Source of the DNA: Occallatibacter gabretensis
GTDB taxonomy: Bacteria; Acidobacteriota; Terriglobia; Terriglobales; Acidobacteriaceae
Direction: 5' to 3'
DNA: 64,000 nt
NCBI RefSeq assembly: GCF_001449115.1
Contig: NZ_LAIJ01000007.1
Location: forward strand, 186,001-250,000
Position 1 is the stretch's first letter; every line of letters starts with the position of its first letter. The position numbers and the translations under genes were made by a program. Shown here piece after piece: positions 37,519 through 46,447 of this stretch. The notes under the pieces were generated by a model. That model was given only the letters and a program-made list of their open reading frames with translations. It did no database searches and was not told the origin of the DNA.

Positions 37519-38775
37519 ATGCTAGAAGCAGTAGAAGTCGAGCACGGAACAACGCCCGAGATCACCGCCGACATGATCCGGACACAGCTCGAACTGCTCG
37601 TCCGCGATGAAGCCTTCCGCTCCAGCAAACGCTCCGTTGCCTTCCTCCGTTACGTCGTCGAGCAAACTCTCTCCGGCCAATCCGAGCAGATCAAAGAACG
37701 CTCCATCGGCGTTGAAGTCTTCGGAAAAGATCCCTCTTACGACACCAACATCGACCACGTAGTCCGCACCGCCGCTACCGAACTCCGCAAGCGCCTCGCC
37801 ACCTATTACGTCGATCCCAAACATCACTCCGAGCTGCGGATGACGCTCGTCCCCGGCTCCTACATCCCGCGCTTCACTCTCCCGCACCCTGCCGCGACGG
37901 AAGAAACCGAACCCGCCGTTGAGAAATCCTCACGGCATCTCGATACTCCCGCCGAACCCGAGTCAACGCGCCGGTCCTTCCGCTATGTCTGGGTTTTCGC
38001 CGCCATTGCACTCATCGCCGCAGCCGCAGCCATCAGTTATATGCGCTTCCGCGCCAATGACGCGCAGAATCTCTTCTGGCATCCCATCCTCAGCACCCCC
38101 GGCCCCATCCTTCTTGCCGTAGGCGACCACCCCAACGGACCGCCCACAATCCCTGACGCCGATTCCAGCGGCACGCTTCCAACGCCCGTCCCCAGCTCAG
38201 ACGCCTCAGAAACCGTCCCCTTCGCGGACACCGTCACCATCGCCCGAGTCGCCAGCGTTCTCGCCGCCCATAACAAGCAGGTCATCATCCGCCGCGAATC
38301 CGCCAGTTCCTTTTCCGATCTTCGCCAGGGCGCGGCTGTCCTCATAGGAGCCTTTAACAACGAGTGGAGCCTTCGCCTCACCCGCCAGCTCCGCTTCTCC
38401 CTCGCCATGGACGCCGACAAACACCTCATCTACATCCGGGACGCGCAAAACTCCGCCTCACGCACCTGGAGCTGGGGCACCAATCAGCCCCGCACGCCCG
38501 TTACTGGAGCTAACAGCCCGAGCCTCCAGGACTATGCCCTCATCTCCCGCATCCGCGACTCGGAAACCGGCCACACCGTCGTCGTCATCGGCGGTCTCTA
38601 CACCTATGGCACCCTCGCCGCCGGCGAATTCCTTACCGACCCCGCGCTCATGCAATCCATTGCCCGCGAATCCCAACTGAACCCCTCCGCCAAAAATCTC
38701 CAGATCGTCCTCGGCACCACCGTCACCGACGGCATCCCCGGCCCACCCCGCGTCCTCGCCCTCTCCGCCGAATAA
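37519..38775 (+). CDS. Membrane-anchored protein with conserved N-terminal domain, unknown function
   Basis: About 418 residues from the ATG; a GTG ten codons earlier is possible and neither has a good ribosome site. Residues about 33-120 form a compact charged domain (FRSSKRSVAFLRYVVEQTLS, KERSIGVEVFGKDPSYDTNI, VRTAATELRKRLATYY). I have seen this domain at the N-terminus of many acidobacterial signalling proteins, but I cannot name a family. One transmembrane helix lies at about 155-177 (WVFAAIALIAAAAAISYM). The C-terminal half is presumably outside the cytoplasm, with short beta-rich sequence. The layout (cytoplasmic domain, one helix, outer sensor) resembles a one-component membrane regulator. 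That is inference only. It precedes a receptor and a GH43 gene. Confidence 0.7.
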   Translation: MLEAVEVEHGTTPEITADMIRTQLELLVRDEAFRSSKRSVAFLRYVVEQTLSGQSEQIKERSIGVEVFGKDPSYDTNIDHVVRTAATELRKRLATYYVDPKHHSELRMTLVPGSYIPRFTLPHPAATEETEPAVEKSSRHLDTPAEPESTRRSFRYVWVFAAIALIAAAAAISYMRFRANDAQNLFWHPILSTPGPILLAVGDHPNGPPTIPDADSSGTLPTPVPSSDASETVPFADTVTIARVASVLAAHNKQVIIRRESASSFSDLRQGAAVLIGAFNNEWSLRLTRQLRFSLAMDADKHLIYIRDAQNSASRTWSWGTNQPRTPVTGANSPSLQDYALISRIRDSETGHTVVVIGGLYTYGTLAAGEFLTDPALMQSIARESQLNPSAKNLQIVLGTTVTDGIPGPPRVLALSAE

Positions 38776-38971
38776 CCCTCTTCACAATCTATACCTCCCT
38801 CTAAAAGCCCATGTAATCCCAATTCCTGACCGTCAGGGACGGTCCCTGTCTTTTCAACCTTGAATTTATTTCTCTATAAGCGCCGTGTTCCTGAAATCCT
38901 GCACCCGCTCCTCACAAAAGCAGGACCTGACCAACCAGACGCAACCGAACCACCCATTTTCGGAGGCAACT

Positions 38972-41900
38972 ATGCGAACATTTCTCGCCCGGCTCGGGAC
39001 TCTTGCCACTCTCTGCGCCATCTTCTCCATCCCTTTAGCCATACACGCGCAGGGATATGGCAGCATCAGCGGCGCTGTCACCGACTCCACAGGAGCCGTC
39101 ATCCCCAACGCGCAGATCACCGCCGTTCAGGTCGGCACCGGGACCACCCTCAAGACCGTCTCCGGCGGCGCCGGCACGTACGTGTTCCCATCCGTTCCGC
39201 CCGCCGCCTACACCATCTCCGTCTCCGCCCAGGGCTTCGAATCCTTCCAGCAGACCAACGTCGTTCTGCAGGCCGACCAGGCCGCTACCGTCAACATCGC
39301 CCTCAAAATCGGCAGCTCCGCCACCACCATCACCGTCACCACCGCGCCTCCGCAGGTGGATACCACCACCGGCACGCTCTCGCAGGTCATCGGAACCGAG
39401 CAGGTCAACGATCTTCCGCTGATTACCCGCAACGCCGCCGCCCTCACCATGCTCGTCCCCGGCGTCGTCACCGCCCCCAGCGCCAACATCGATCAGGGCC
39501 AGACCAAGACCTTCCCCGCTCTCGCCGTCGTCACCATTAACGGCTCACGCGCCAACCAGACCAACTACATGCTCGACGGCGGCAACAACGTCGACGAATA
39601 CACCAACGTCAACGCGCCCTTCCCATTCCCTGACGTCATTCAGGAGTTCTCCGTCCAGACCAGCAACTACGCCGCCGAGTACGGCCAGAACGCCGGAGGC
39701 GTCGTCAACATCGTCACCAAATCCGGCACAAACAAGTTCCACGGCGATGCCTTCGAGTACGTTCGCAACCGCGTCTTCAACGCCGCCGACTACTTCAGCT
39801 ACGTCAACGGCGTAAAAACCCAGGACTTCCTCAAGCGCAACCAGTTCGGCGGCACCGTCAACGGCCCCATCTGGCATGACCGCACCTTCTTCGCCTTTGG
39901 CATCCAGGCCACGCGCTTCCGCAACAAGGCCAACGGCGGCACCGCAACGCTTCCCACGCCCGCGCAGCTCGCCGGAACCTTCACGGGCATGCCCACTGCC
40001 ACAGCCATCAAGAATCCCCAGACCCTCACGCCTTATCCCTGCACACCGGATGGTTCTACTTACACCTGCCAGGTCAATCCCAGCGATTACAACTCCGCCT
40101 CGCTCAAGCTGCTCACCTATCTGCCCACCATCAGCGGCGATGACGGCCAGCTCACTTACTTCAAACCAGTCAGCCAGAACTTCATCGAGTACTTCGGCCG
40201 CGTCGATCACCAGCTCACCAGCAAAGATCACCTCTGGGGCCACTACTACTACAACCGCTTTGACGCGCAGGGCGTCCTCGATCCCACAAACCTTCTTACC
40301 TACTCAGACGAGGCATCCATCCGCTATCACAGCGCTCTGCTCGCCGAAACTCACACCTTCTCGCCCAATCTCCTCAACAACCTCAACGTCAGCTATCAGA
40401 TTGAAGATGCCTCCCGCGGACCTCTCCCCGGTGCGCCTGACATGAACGATCTCGGAGTCAACATCTGGCAGCCCGCCTTCAAGCAGATCAACCAGATCTG
40501 CATCGGCGGCGGTTCCACCTCCTGTGGCGGCGGCGCTCTCGTCAACATCGGGGACAACCCCGCCGCCACCTTCCGCCGCAACAACTACACACTCGCTGAA
40601 GACCTGAGCTGGGTCAAAGGCGCTCACACCTTCGGCTTCGGCTTCCACGGAGAAATGGCCAAGGTCGACATCGACAATCAATACGAGCAGCCCGGCCAGT
40701 TCTTCTTCGATACCAGCACCACCGACGCCAGCCCCATGGCCGACTTCCTCCTCGGCGGCCTCCTCCACATCAATCAGGCCTCCGGCCAGTACTTCAACAA
40801 TCGCTACAAGGTCACCGGCTACTACGCGCAGGACTCCTGGAAGATCTCCCGCCGCCTCACCCTCGATCTCGGCGTCCGCTATGAGCCCTTCCTGCCCATG
40901 GATGAAATCAAAGGCCGCCAGGGTATGTTCAGTGAGGCCGCATGGTCAGCCGTTCAGGTCTCCACCACGCACCCGACCGCACCCGCCGGCCTGCTCTTTC
41001 CCGGCGATCAGGGCTTCGTCCACAACATGCTCAACGGCGTCTACAACCACTTCATGCCGCGCCTCGGGTTCGCATGGGATGTCTTCGGCACCGGCCGCAC
41101 CAGCGTTCGCGGCGGCGCAGGCCAGTTCTATGATTCGCGTCTACCCGGCGTCTTCGACAACATCTTCGCCAACGCCGTCCCCTTCGTCGCCTCCGTCGGC
41201 TACTCGTACTCGCCCACCAACCTCGGTGTCTTCACCGATCCCTACGCCAACGTCCCCGGCGGCAATATCTTCCCCGCTCCGCAGCCGCCGCCAGCCAACT
41301 ACTTCACCAACGCCAACTACCAGGCTCAGGGATTCTCCACCTTCCTGCCCAATCAGTTCCGCGTTCCTGTCACCTACGCCTGGAACCTCTCCGTCGAGCA
41401 GCAGTACACCAACACCCTCTCCAGCCGCATCGCCTACGCCGGCCTGCAAAGCGAGCATCAGGAGAACCCGATGGACATCAACCCCATCTGGAACCAGGGC
41501 CCCAACGTAGGCCATCGCATCTACGCCTCCGCCAACCCCGCACAGAACTTCACCTCCGCACTCGCAGCCGTCGACACTGGCGGCATAGCCACTTACCACT
41601 CCCTCCAGGCCTCGCTCCGTCAGACCTATCACCACGGCCTCTCCGCCAACTTCAACTACACATGGTCCAAAGCCATCGACGACAACACCTGGGGATCATC
41701 CGTCACTGCTGTTGTCCCCGGATCGTCATACGTTCTGCCTATCTACGAACCCAACTTCAAGCGCCTCGATCACGGCCGCTCCGACTACGACCACCGCAAC
41801 GTCATCTCCGCCTCCTATCTCTGGACCTTCCCCAAGTGGACAGGCGGTAACGCCATCTCGCGCTACATCGTCAACGGCTGGCAAACCACCGGCGTCATCT

Positions 41901-42376
41901 GGTATCACACCGGCGACCCGCTCACCGTCACCGGTTCCAACGTCGATGGCACAGGCCTCGGTCGCGACCGCGCCATCTGGAACGGAAGCAATCCCTACGG
42001 CGGCGCAGCCTGCGCAGCCACCACCGCCGTCTGCAAAAACTGGCTCAACCCCGCCAGCTTCTCCGTCAATCCCAGCTACACCGTTGCCAACCCACTCGAC
42101 CTCACTTACGGCAACGTCGTAAAAGGCACCTTCACCGGACCCAACTACACTGACTGGGACACCAGCGCCTCACGCTACTTCACATTCACCGAACGCGCGC
42201 GCCTGGAATTCAAAGCCGAGTTCTTTAACGTCCTGAATCACGAAAACTTCGGCGACCCAGCCAACAGCGTCACCAGCAGCTCTCTCGGCCGCATCACCGC
42301 CAGCGCCGTCAGTGCTGTCAGCGGCTCTCAGGGCACCTACCGCACCGGTCAGCTATCGTTAAAGCTCGTCTTCTAA
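38972..42376 (+). CDS. TonB-dependent receptor, Oar-like (next to GH43)
   Basis: This receptor of about 1134 residues starts at an ATG with GGAGG five bases upstream. The signal peptide is residues 1-26 (RTFLARLGTLATLCAIFSIP). The regulatory-like beta-sandwich is at about 28-110 (GSISGAVTDSTGAVIPNAQI), followed by the plug (NYMLDGGNNVDEYTNVNAPF) and the barrel ending in GQLSLKLVF. The palindrome of the two island receptors is absent from its upstream region, so it is probably controlled separately. The nearest partner is the secreted GH43 enzyme 300 bases downstream, which suggests an oligosaccharide ligand; that is inference. Confidence 0.92.
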   Translation: MRTFLARLGTLATLCAIFSIPLAIHAQGYGSISGAVTDSTGAVIPNAQITAVQVGTGTTLKTVSGGAGTYVFPSVPPAAYTISVSAQGFESFQQTNVVLQADQAATVNIALKIGSSATTITVTTAPPQVDTTTGTLSQVIGTEQVNDLPLITRNAAALTMLVPGVVTAPSANIDQGQTKTFPALAVVTINGSRANQTNYMLDGGNNVDEYTNVNAPFPFPDVIQEFSVQTSNYAAEYGQNAGGVVNIVTKSGTNKFHGDAFEYVRNRVFNAADYFSYVNGVKTQDFLKRNQFGGTVNGPIWHDRTFFAFGIQATRFRNKANGGTATLPTPAQLAGTFTGMPTATAIKNPQTLTPYPCTPDGSTYTCQVNPSDYNSASLKLLTYLPTISGDDGQLTYFKPVSQNFIEYFGRVDHQLTSKDHLWGHYYYNRFDAQGVLDPTNLLTYSDEASIRYHSALLAETHTFSPNLLNNLNVSYQIEDASRGPLPGAPDMNDLGVNIWQPAFKQINQICIGGGSTSCGGGALVNIGDNPAATFRRNNYTLAEDLSWVKGAHTFGFGFHGEMAKVDIDNQYEQPGQFFFDTSTTDASPMADFLLGGLLHINQASGQYFNNRYKVTGYYAQDSWKISRRLTLDLGVRYEPFLPMDEIKGRQGMFSEAAWSAVQVSTTHPTAPAGLLFPGDQGFVHNMLNGVYNHFMPRLGFAWDVFGTGRTSVRGGAGQFYDSRLPGVFDNIFANAVPFVASVGYSYSPTNLGVFTDPYANVPGGNIFPAPQPPPANYFTNANYQAQGFSTFLPNQFRVPVTYAWNLSVEQQYTNTLSSRIAYAGLQSEHQENPMDINPIWNQGPNVGHRIYASANPAQNFTSALAAVDTGGIATYHSLQASLRQTYHHGLSANFNYTWSKAIDDNTWGSSVTAVVPGSSYVLPIYEPNFKRLDHGRSDYDHRNVISASYLWTFPKWTGGNAISRYIVNGWQTTGVIWYHTGDPLTVTGSNVDGTGLGRDRAIWNGSNPYGGAACAATTAVCKNWLNPASFSVNPSYTVANPLDLTYGNVVKGTFTGPNYTDWDTSASRYFTFTERARLEFKAEFFNVLNHENFGDPANSVTSSSLGRITASAVSAVSGSQGTYRTGQLSLKLVF

Positions 42377-42397
42377 CAACAAACTCCACTCCGCACG

Positions 42398-42452
42398 ATC
42401 ATGGGTGCCCCATTCATGGCGCAGTTTCATCGCGCCATGAGTGGGATAGCAC
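42398..42452. repeat. Hairpin repeat related to dispersed family
   Basis: ATCATGGGTGCCCCATTCATGG leads into a 14-base inverted repeat with one mismatch (CCCATTCATGGCGC with GCGCCATGAGTGGG), then GATAGCAC. It shares the ATGGGTGCCCC start and GGGATAGC end with the last third of the dispersed repeat, but the stem sequence is different. It is a variant terminal hairpin. Confidence 0.6.
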
Positions 42453-42518
42453 AAAAGCAAACCACCCGTTTTTGCTTTTCGTCCGTTCCACCACAACACG
42501 GGATAAAAAAACGGGGCC

Positions 42519-42631
42519 GTCATCCTGAACGTAGCCGTTTTTCAGGCGGAGTGAAGGACCTGCTTTTGCTTCTCGTTCGTTCCACCACAATGATGGGTGC
42601 CCCAGGTCTCGATTTTGAGACCTGGGATAAC
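42519..42631. repeat. Dispersed intergenic repeat, copy 3
   Basis: This copy is nearly identical to copy 1 at 35333-35445 over its whole length, including the perfect terminal stem (CCCAGGTCTC at 42601-42610 and GAGACCTGGG at 42617-42626). It lies just before the GH43 gene. Confidence 0.75.
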
Positions 42632-42681
42632 TACAACCCGCTGACTCATTAACCTACAAGCTCTTGGAGGATTCGCTCGGA

Positions 42682-44280
42682 ATGACACACCATCACCCCA
42701 CCCCGCGTCATCCCAAGCGCAGCAAAGCACCAGCCTTGTCCCTTGTCCCTTGTCTCTTCCTCCTCTTCACCACACTCGTCCACACCCAAACCCCCTACAA
42801 CAACCCCATCCTCTACGCCGATTACTCCGACCCCGACGCCATCCGCTACGGCAGCCATTACTACCTCATCGCCTCCACCTTCCACTTCGTCCCCGGCATC
42901 CCCATCCTTTCTTCAACGGATCTCGTCCACTGGACCATCGCCGCCCACGCCGTCCAGCGCCTCAACATGGACCCGCGCTACAACCTGACGGGATCAGGTC
43001 CGAGCGGCAACCGCTACGGTATGGGAATCTGGGCTCCCGCCATCCGCCGCCATAATGGCCTCTTCTACATCTACTTCCCCACTCCAACGGAAGGCATCTT
43101 CGTCACCACGGCGCACAACATCACCGGCCCATGGACGGAACCCACTGCAGTCATAGCTCAGCCCGGCCTCGAAGACCCATGCCCCTTCTGGGATGACGAC
43201 GGCCAGGCATATCTCGTCCACTCGCGCAAAGGCGCAGGCCCGCTCATCCTGCATCACCTCTCGCCTGACGGACTGCACGTCCTCGACGAAGGCAAAGTCA
43301 TCGTGGACGATCATCAGAACCTTCCCACCCTCGAAGGCCCCAAGCTCTACAAGCGCAACGGCTGGTATTACATCTTCGCGCCCTTCGGCGGCGTCACCAC
43401 CGGCAAGCAGGCTGTCCTCCGCTCGCACTCGATCTACGGCCCATACGAGCAGCGCGTAGTCCTCGCCCAGGGCAGCACAAAGATCAACGGCCCGCATCAG
43501 GGCGCTTATATTGAAACCCCATCAGGCCAGGGCTTCTTCCTGCACTTCCAGTCAGCAGGCGCACACGGCCGCATCGTCCATCTCGAACCCGTCACATGGC
43601 AGAACGACTGGCCCATCATCGGCGCAGCAGGCGAACCCGTCCCCTCCGGCACCGCTCCCAAACCCGCCGAAGCATCACGCGCACTCCGCCCGCAAACATC
43701 CGACGAATTCTCAACCCATACTCTAGGCCAGCAATGGGAATGGAACCACAACCCCGACAACGCACACTGGTCTCTCACAGCACGCCCCGGCTACCTCCGC
43801 CTGATCCCCGCACAAGCCGAAGGTCTTCTCACCGCGCACAACACCCTCACCCAATGCATGCAGGACAACGCCTTCGACTTCACCACCCGCATCGACATCT
43901 CAGCCCTCAAACCCGGCACCCACGCCGGCCTCGCCATGTTTGAAGCCTCCGCCTCCGGCCTGGAGATCATCGCCGATGCCACTCAAAAACATCTCCAGTA
44001 CTTCCACCAAACCGGCCCCACCGCCTCAACTATCCCCGGCCCCGCGCTGACCCAGCCCACACTCCAGCTCCGCATCCACGTAGAAGCCGACACAGCCACT
44101 TACTTCTACTCTCTCGACAACGGCAAAGCCTTCCAGTCCCTCGGCCCACCAACCCCCATCCACTTCAGCTGGTGGAAAGGCTCCCGCCCATCCCTCTTCG
44201 CTTACACAACGGAAGCCACCGCAGGCACAATTGACTTCGACTGGGCCCACTACACCCAAACCGCCCCAAACCCCTGGTAG
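42682..44280 (+). CDS. Secreted glycoside hydrolase family 43 enzyme
   Basis: About 532 residues from the ATG; a TTG six codons earlier is less likely. The N-terminus has a basic stretch then a signal peptide (LSLVPCLFLLFTTLVHT). Residues about 35-325 form the five-bladed GH43 propeller. The catalytic-type acids are visible: base Asp in YADYSDPDAIR, the modulating Asp in CPFWDDDGQAYLVHS, and the acid Glu in LEGPKLYKRNGWYYIFA. Residues about 345-532 look like the beta-sandwich common at the C-terminus of GH43 xylosidases (DEFSTHTLGQQWEWNHNPDN). A beta-xylosidase or alpha-L-arabinofuranosidase activity is likely from the family; which one is not readable. The receptor upstream may import the products. 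Confidence 0.9.
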   Translation: MTHHHPTPRHPKRSKAPALSLVPCLFLLFTTLVHTQTPYNNPILYADYSDPDAIRYGSHYYLIASTFHFVPGIPILSSTDLVHWTIAAHAVQRLNMDPRYNLTGSGPSGNRYGMGIWAPAIRRHNGLFYIYFPTPTEGIFVTTAHNITGPWTEPTAVIAQPGLEDPCPFWDDDGQAYLVHSRKGAGPLILHHLSPDGLHVLDEGKVIVDDHQNLPTLEGPKLYKRNGWYYIFAPFGGVTTGKQAVLRSHSIYGPYEQRVVLAQGSTKINGPHQGAYIETPSGQGFFLHFQSAGAHGRIVHLEPVTWQNDWPIIGAAGEPVPSGTAPKPAEASRALRPQTSDEFSTHTLGQQWEWNHNPDNAHWSLTARPGYLRLIPAQAEGLLTAHNTLTQCMQDNAFDFTTRIDISALKPGTHAGLAMFEASASGLEIIADATQKHLQYFHQTGPTASTIPGPALTQPTLQLRIHVEADTATYFYSLDNGKAFQSLGPPTPIHFSWWKGSRPSLFAYTTEATAGTIDFDWAHYTQTAPNPW

Positions 44281-44314
44281 CCAAGCCATCACAGCACAAT
44301 TCCCACCAACGCCC

Positions 44315-44420
44315 GTCATCCTGACCATAGCCGTTCTTCAGGCGGAGGGAAGGACCTGCTTCTGTCTTTCGTTCGTCCACCAGGCGGGTGCCCAGTCTCG
44401 ATTCTGAGACTTGGGATAGC
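44315..44420. repeat. Dispersed intergenic repeat, copy 4 (diverged)
   Basis: GTCATCCTGACCATAGCC, GGAGGGAAGGACCTGCTTC, then GGGTGCCCAGTCTCGATTC and GAGACTTGGGATAGC. It is the same layout as copies 1 and 3, with several substitutions in the terminal stem. It occupies the gap between the convergent ends of the GH43 gene and the outer-membrane protein gene. Confidence 0.7.
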
Positions 44421-44451
44421 ACTCCCGCACCTGTCCCTCAGGCCCGCCAAA

Positions 44452-45288
44452 TCACCGCCCCGCACTGGATTGCGAGTGTTTATGGCCGAACGGTGGAAAG
44501 TCGACAGCAAATCCTACTTGACCGCCGACCGATGGGCTTGCTTCATATCTGCCCCCCAGCACAGCGAAGGTCGCGCTCAAGCCGTTGCGCAGACGGTACG
44601 ATCCGCCGGTCAGGAACTGCAGCTGGTCTCGTCCAAGCCCGCCCGTATCGGCAATTCCGCCATAAGCCTCGCAGCCCAGCGTGAGACGCTCCGTGAAGTC
44701 ATGCACCACAGAGAGGCCGCCGGTGAAGACGTGACCCCGGACAGTATCTACGCCGATCACGCCCGTACTGGTGTTGCCGGCAAAGAGAAAGCCAAAGTTT
44801 GCCGTAACTCTTGTGTTGGCGCCCAGAGGTTCCTGCGCAATCATGTTCAGCCAGTAGTCGCTAAGCCCCGATCCCAGCTGCTGCTTCACGTCGCCAGTTG
44901 GGAACTCCATGTAGAACGACGCGGCAAGCGCCGGCTTGTAAGAGCCTTTGGCGCTGTCCAGAAAATGCCATTTCACGCCCAGGTTGGTGTCCCCAATTCC
45001 GGCCGATTGTTGCGATCCGCGTGTGCGATAGATGCTGATGTAAGGCACGTCCAAGTCCAACTCCAGGTTATGAGGAAGGCCATAGTTCAGCTTGAAGTTC
45101 GCCGTGTTCTGGTTGAGATTGGGATACTGTGACGACTGCAGGCCGTCGTACTCGTTGAAGAACTCAAAATGCAGGACGCGGTTTTCGGTCACACCGGGGT
45201 CGTCGGTATAAAAAGGCATCTGCCCAAAACAAATCGACGTCCACGAGACGCAAATTACCGCAATGATTAACCTGAGGTTCGCGCTCAT
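44452..45288 (-). CDS. Outer-membrane beta-barrel protein, phenol-degradation MetA-like family
   Basis: About 278 residues from the ATG ahead of SANLRLIIAVICVSWTSICF, a signal peptide. A longer in-frame reading adds 36 unlikely residues. The mature protein is a run of amphipathic beta-strands (LHFEFFNEYDGLQSSQ, LNYGLPHNLELDLDVPYISI, GIGDTNLGVKWHFL, KPALAASFYMEFPTGD, TFAVLGGRYEASPSVGGQVG). This fits the putative transporters annotated as phenol-degradation MetA-like outer-membrane proteins. Function and ligand are unknown. It stands alone, divergent from the DUF4440 gene with 148 bases between. Confidence 0.75.
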   Translation of the reverse strand: MSANLRLIIAVICVSWTSICFGQMPFYTDDPGVTENRVLHFEFFNEYDGLQSSQYPNLNQNTANFKLNYGLPHNLELDLDVPYISIYRTRGSQQSAGIGDTNLGVKWHFLDSAKGSYKPALAASFYMEFPTGDVKQQLGSGLSDYWLNMIAQEPLGANTRVTANFGFLFAGNTSTGVIGVDTVRGHVFTGGLSVVHDFTERLTLGCEAYGGIADTGGLGRDQLQFLTGGSYRLRNGLSATFAVLGGRYEASPSVGGQVGFAVDFPPFGHKHSQSSAGR

Positions 45289-45436
45289 CGGCTGAAGATA
45301 TTCCTCGTGCAGTGTATCCTCAATTCTCTTCGTCCGAGAATTTGGAGTCTTCGAAAGGACACCAAAGTGGTGTCTTGAACTCCAACTGCTGTACATGCGT
45401 ATTCCCCGTCAAGATCTACGATAGGGAGTCTTCTCT

Positions 45437-45955
45437 GTGCGATTTTTGACCGCGAAGCTACTGCTTCTCATCCTGTTCCCTGCTTCTATGGCAGCGTTCG
45501 CTCAGAACGAACAGTCCAGGCTGTTCGAGACGGTGCAGTCGCTCGATACGCAGTTATTTGATGCTGCAAATCATTGCGACTATGAAAAATTGACCGCGAT
45601 GGTCGACGAAAACCTCGAGTTCTACCACGATCAAGGCGGCCTTATGTTGGGCAGGCAGTCCTTTCTTGAAACCATCAAGAACAATACGTGCGGAACAATG
45701 ATTCGCGAACTCATACCAGGGACTTTGCAGGTCTATCCGATCAAGGGTTACGGAGCGATTGAGTTGGGGGTTCATCGCTTTCATCACCCCGGTCACGAGA
45801 AAGAGTTTCCCGCCGCCAGGCAACTAGGGATGACTCGCTTTCTCGATCCCGGCGCGGCAGAGTGGCCGGCAGGGGAGGCTCAATTCCTGCACATTTGGCA
45901 ACTCAAGGACGGCGCCTGGAAGCTGACTCGTGTCGTAAGCTATGGCCATCACTGA
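45437..45955 (+). CDS. Secreted DUF4440/SnoaL-like protein
   Basis: 172 residues with a GTG start. Residues 1-22 are a signal peptide (RFLTAKLLLLILFPASMAAF). The rest fits the NTF2-like cone fold of the DUF4440 family: SLDTQLFDAANHCDYEKLTA, MVDENLEFYHDQGGLMLGRQ, and the C-terminal strand FLHIWQLKDGAWKLTRVVSY. Such proteins bind or turn over small molecules, or serve as domains without known activity. No catalytic residues can be assigned. It is probably transcribed alone. Confidence 0.82.
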   Translation: MRFLTAKLLLLILFPASMAAFAQNEQSRLFETVQSLDTQLFDAANHCDYEKLTAMVDENLEFYHDQGGLMLGRQSFLETIKNNTCGTMIRELIPGTLQVYPIKGYGAIELGVHRFHHPGHEKEFPAARQLGMTRFLDPGAAEWPAGEAQFLHIWQLKDGAWKLTRVVSYGHH

Positions 45956-46079
45956 CGCCCCATGCTCTGTGGCGCAACTGACCATGGGATTCCAAAAAAG
46001 ATACGGCCAATGGCTCATCCTCCACGAACACCATTCCATACCGGCGGAATGCTGAAGCTTGGATTAGTCCGCCTAAGTC

Positions 46080-46447
46080 CGCTTCTCGTCACTCGCCCCA
46101 TTTGATCAGCTTTGCCGGGGTGCCCTAGGTCTCGATTCTGAGACCTGGGACAGCACTCTCCCCAACCTGCGACTCGTTCCCCTCACAACGCGCCATCCGT
46201 CACTCGCCTCATCGCCAAAGCCGTGTCATCCTGAGCGAAAGGGGCCCCGAGCGTTTTTCAGGGGTCCCCAAAGAGCGGTCTTTGCTCTTTGGGGCAGAGC
46301 TCGGGGGTGGTGAGTCGAAGGATCTGCTTTTGTTTTTCACCCGCACAACCACGGCAACGGCGCTCAACATGTATCGAAGTTGAAGATACACGCCAGCACT
46401 TCACCCAACTTCCCAAAAGCGCGTTTATCAGGGCTGATTCCCTCTAA
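46080..46447. repeat. Repeat-rich intergenic region (dispersed family, copy 5, and others)
   Basis: About 490 bases from 45956 have no gene. GCTTCTCGTCACTCGCCCC begins near 46081 and recurs near 47423. A hairpin end of the dispersed family lies at 46117-46158 (TAGGTCTCGATTCTGAGACCTG). At 46225 comes GTCATCCTGAGCGAAAGGGG, with nested stems CCCCGAGC/GCTCGGGG around CCCCAAAGAGC (46266-46276) and GCTCTTTGGGG (46284-46294), ending with GTCGAAGGATCTGCTTTTG. It is a composite of several copies of the repeat family. Confidence 0.65.

Noticed and set aside
42401..42652. Plus-strand open frame of 83 codons
   Set aside because: It runs through two copies of the intergenic repeat; the reading is a by-product of the repeat sequence.
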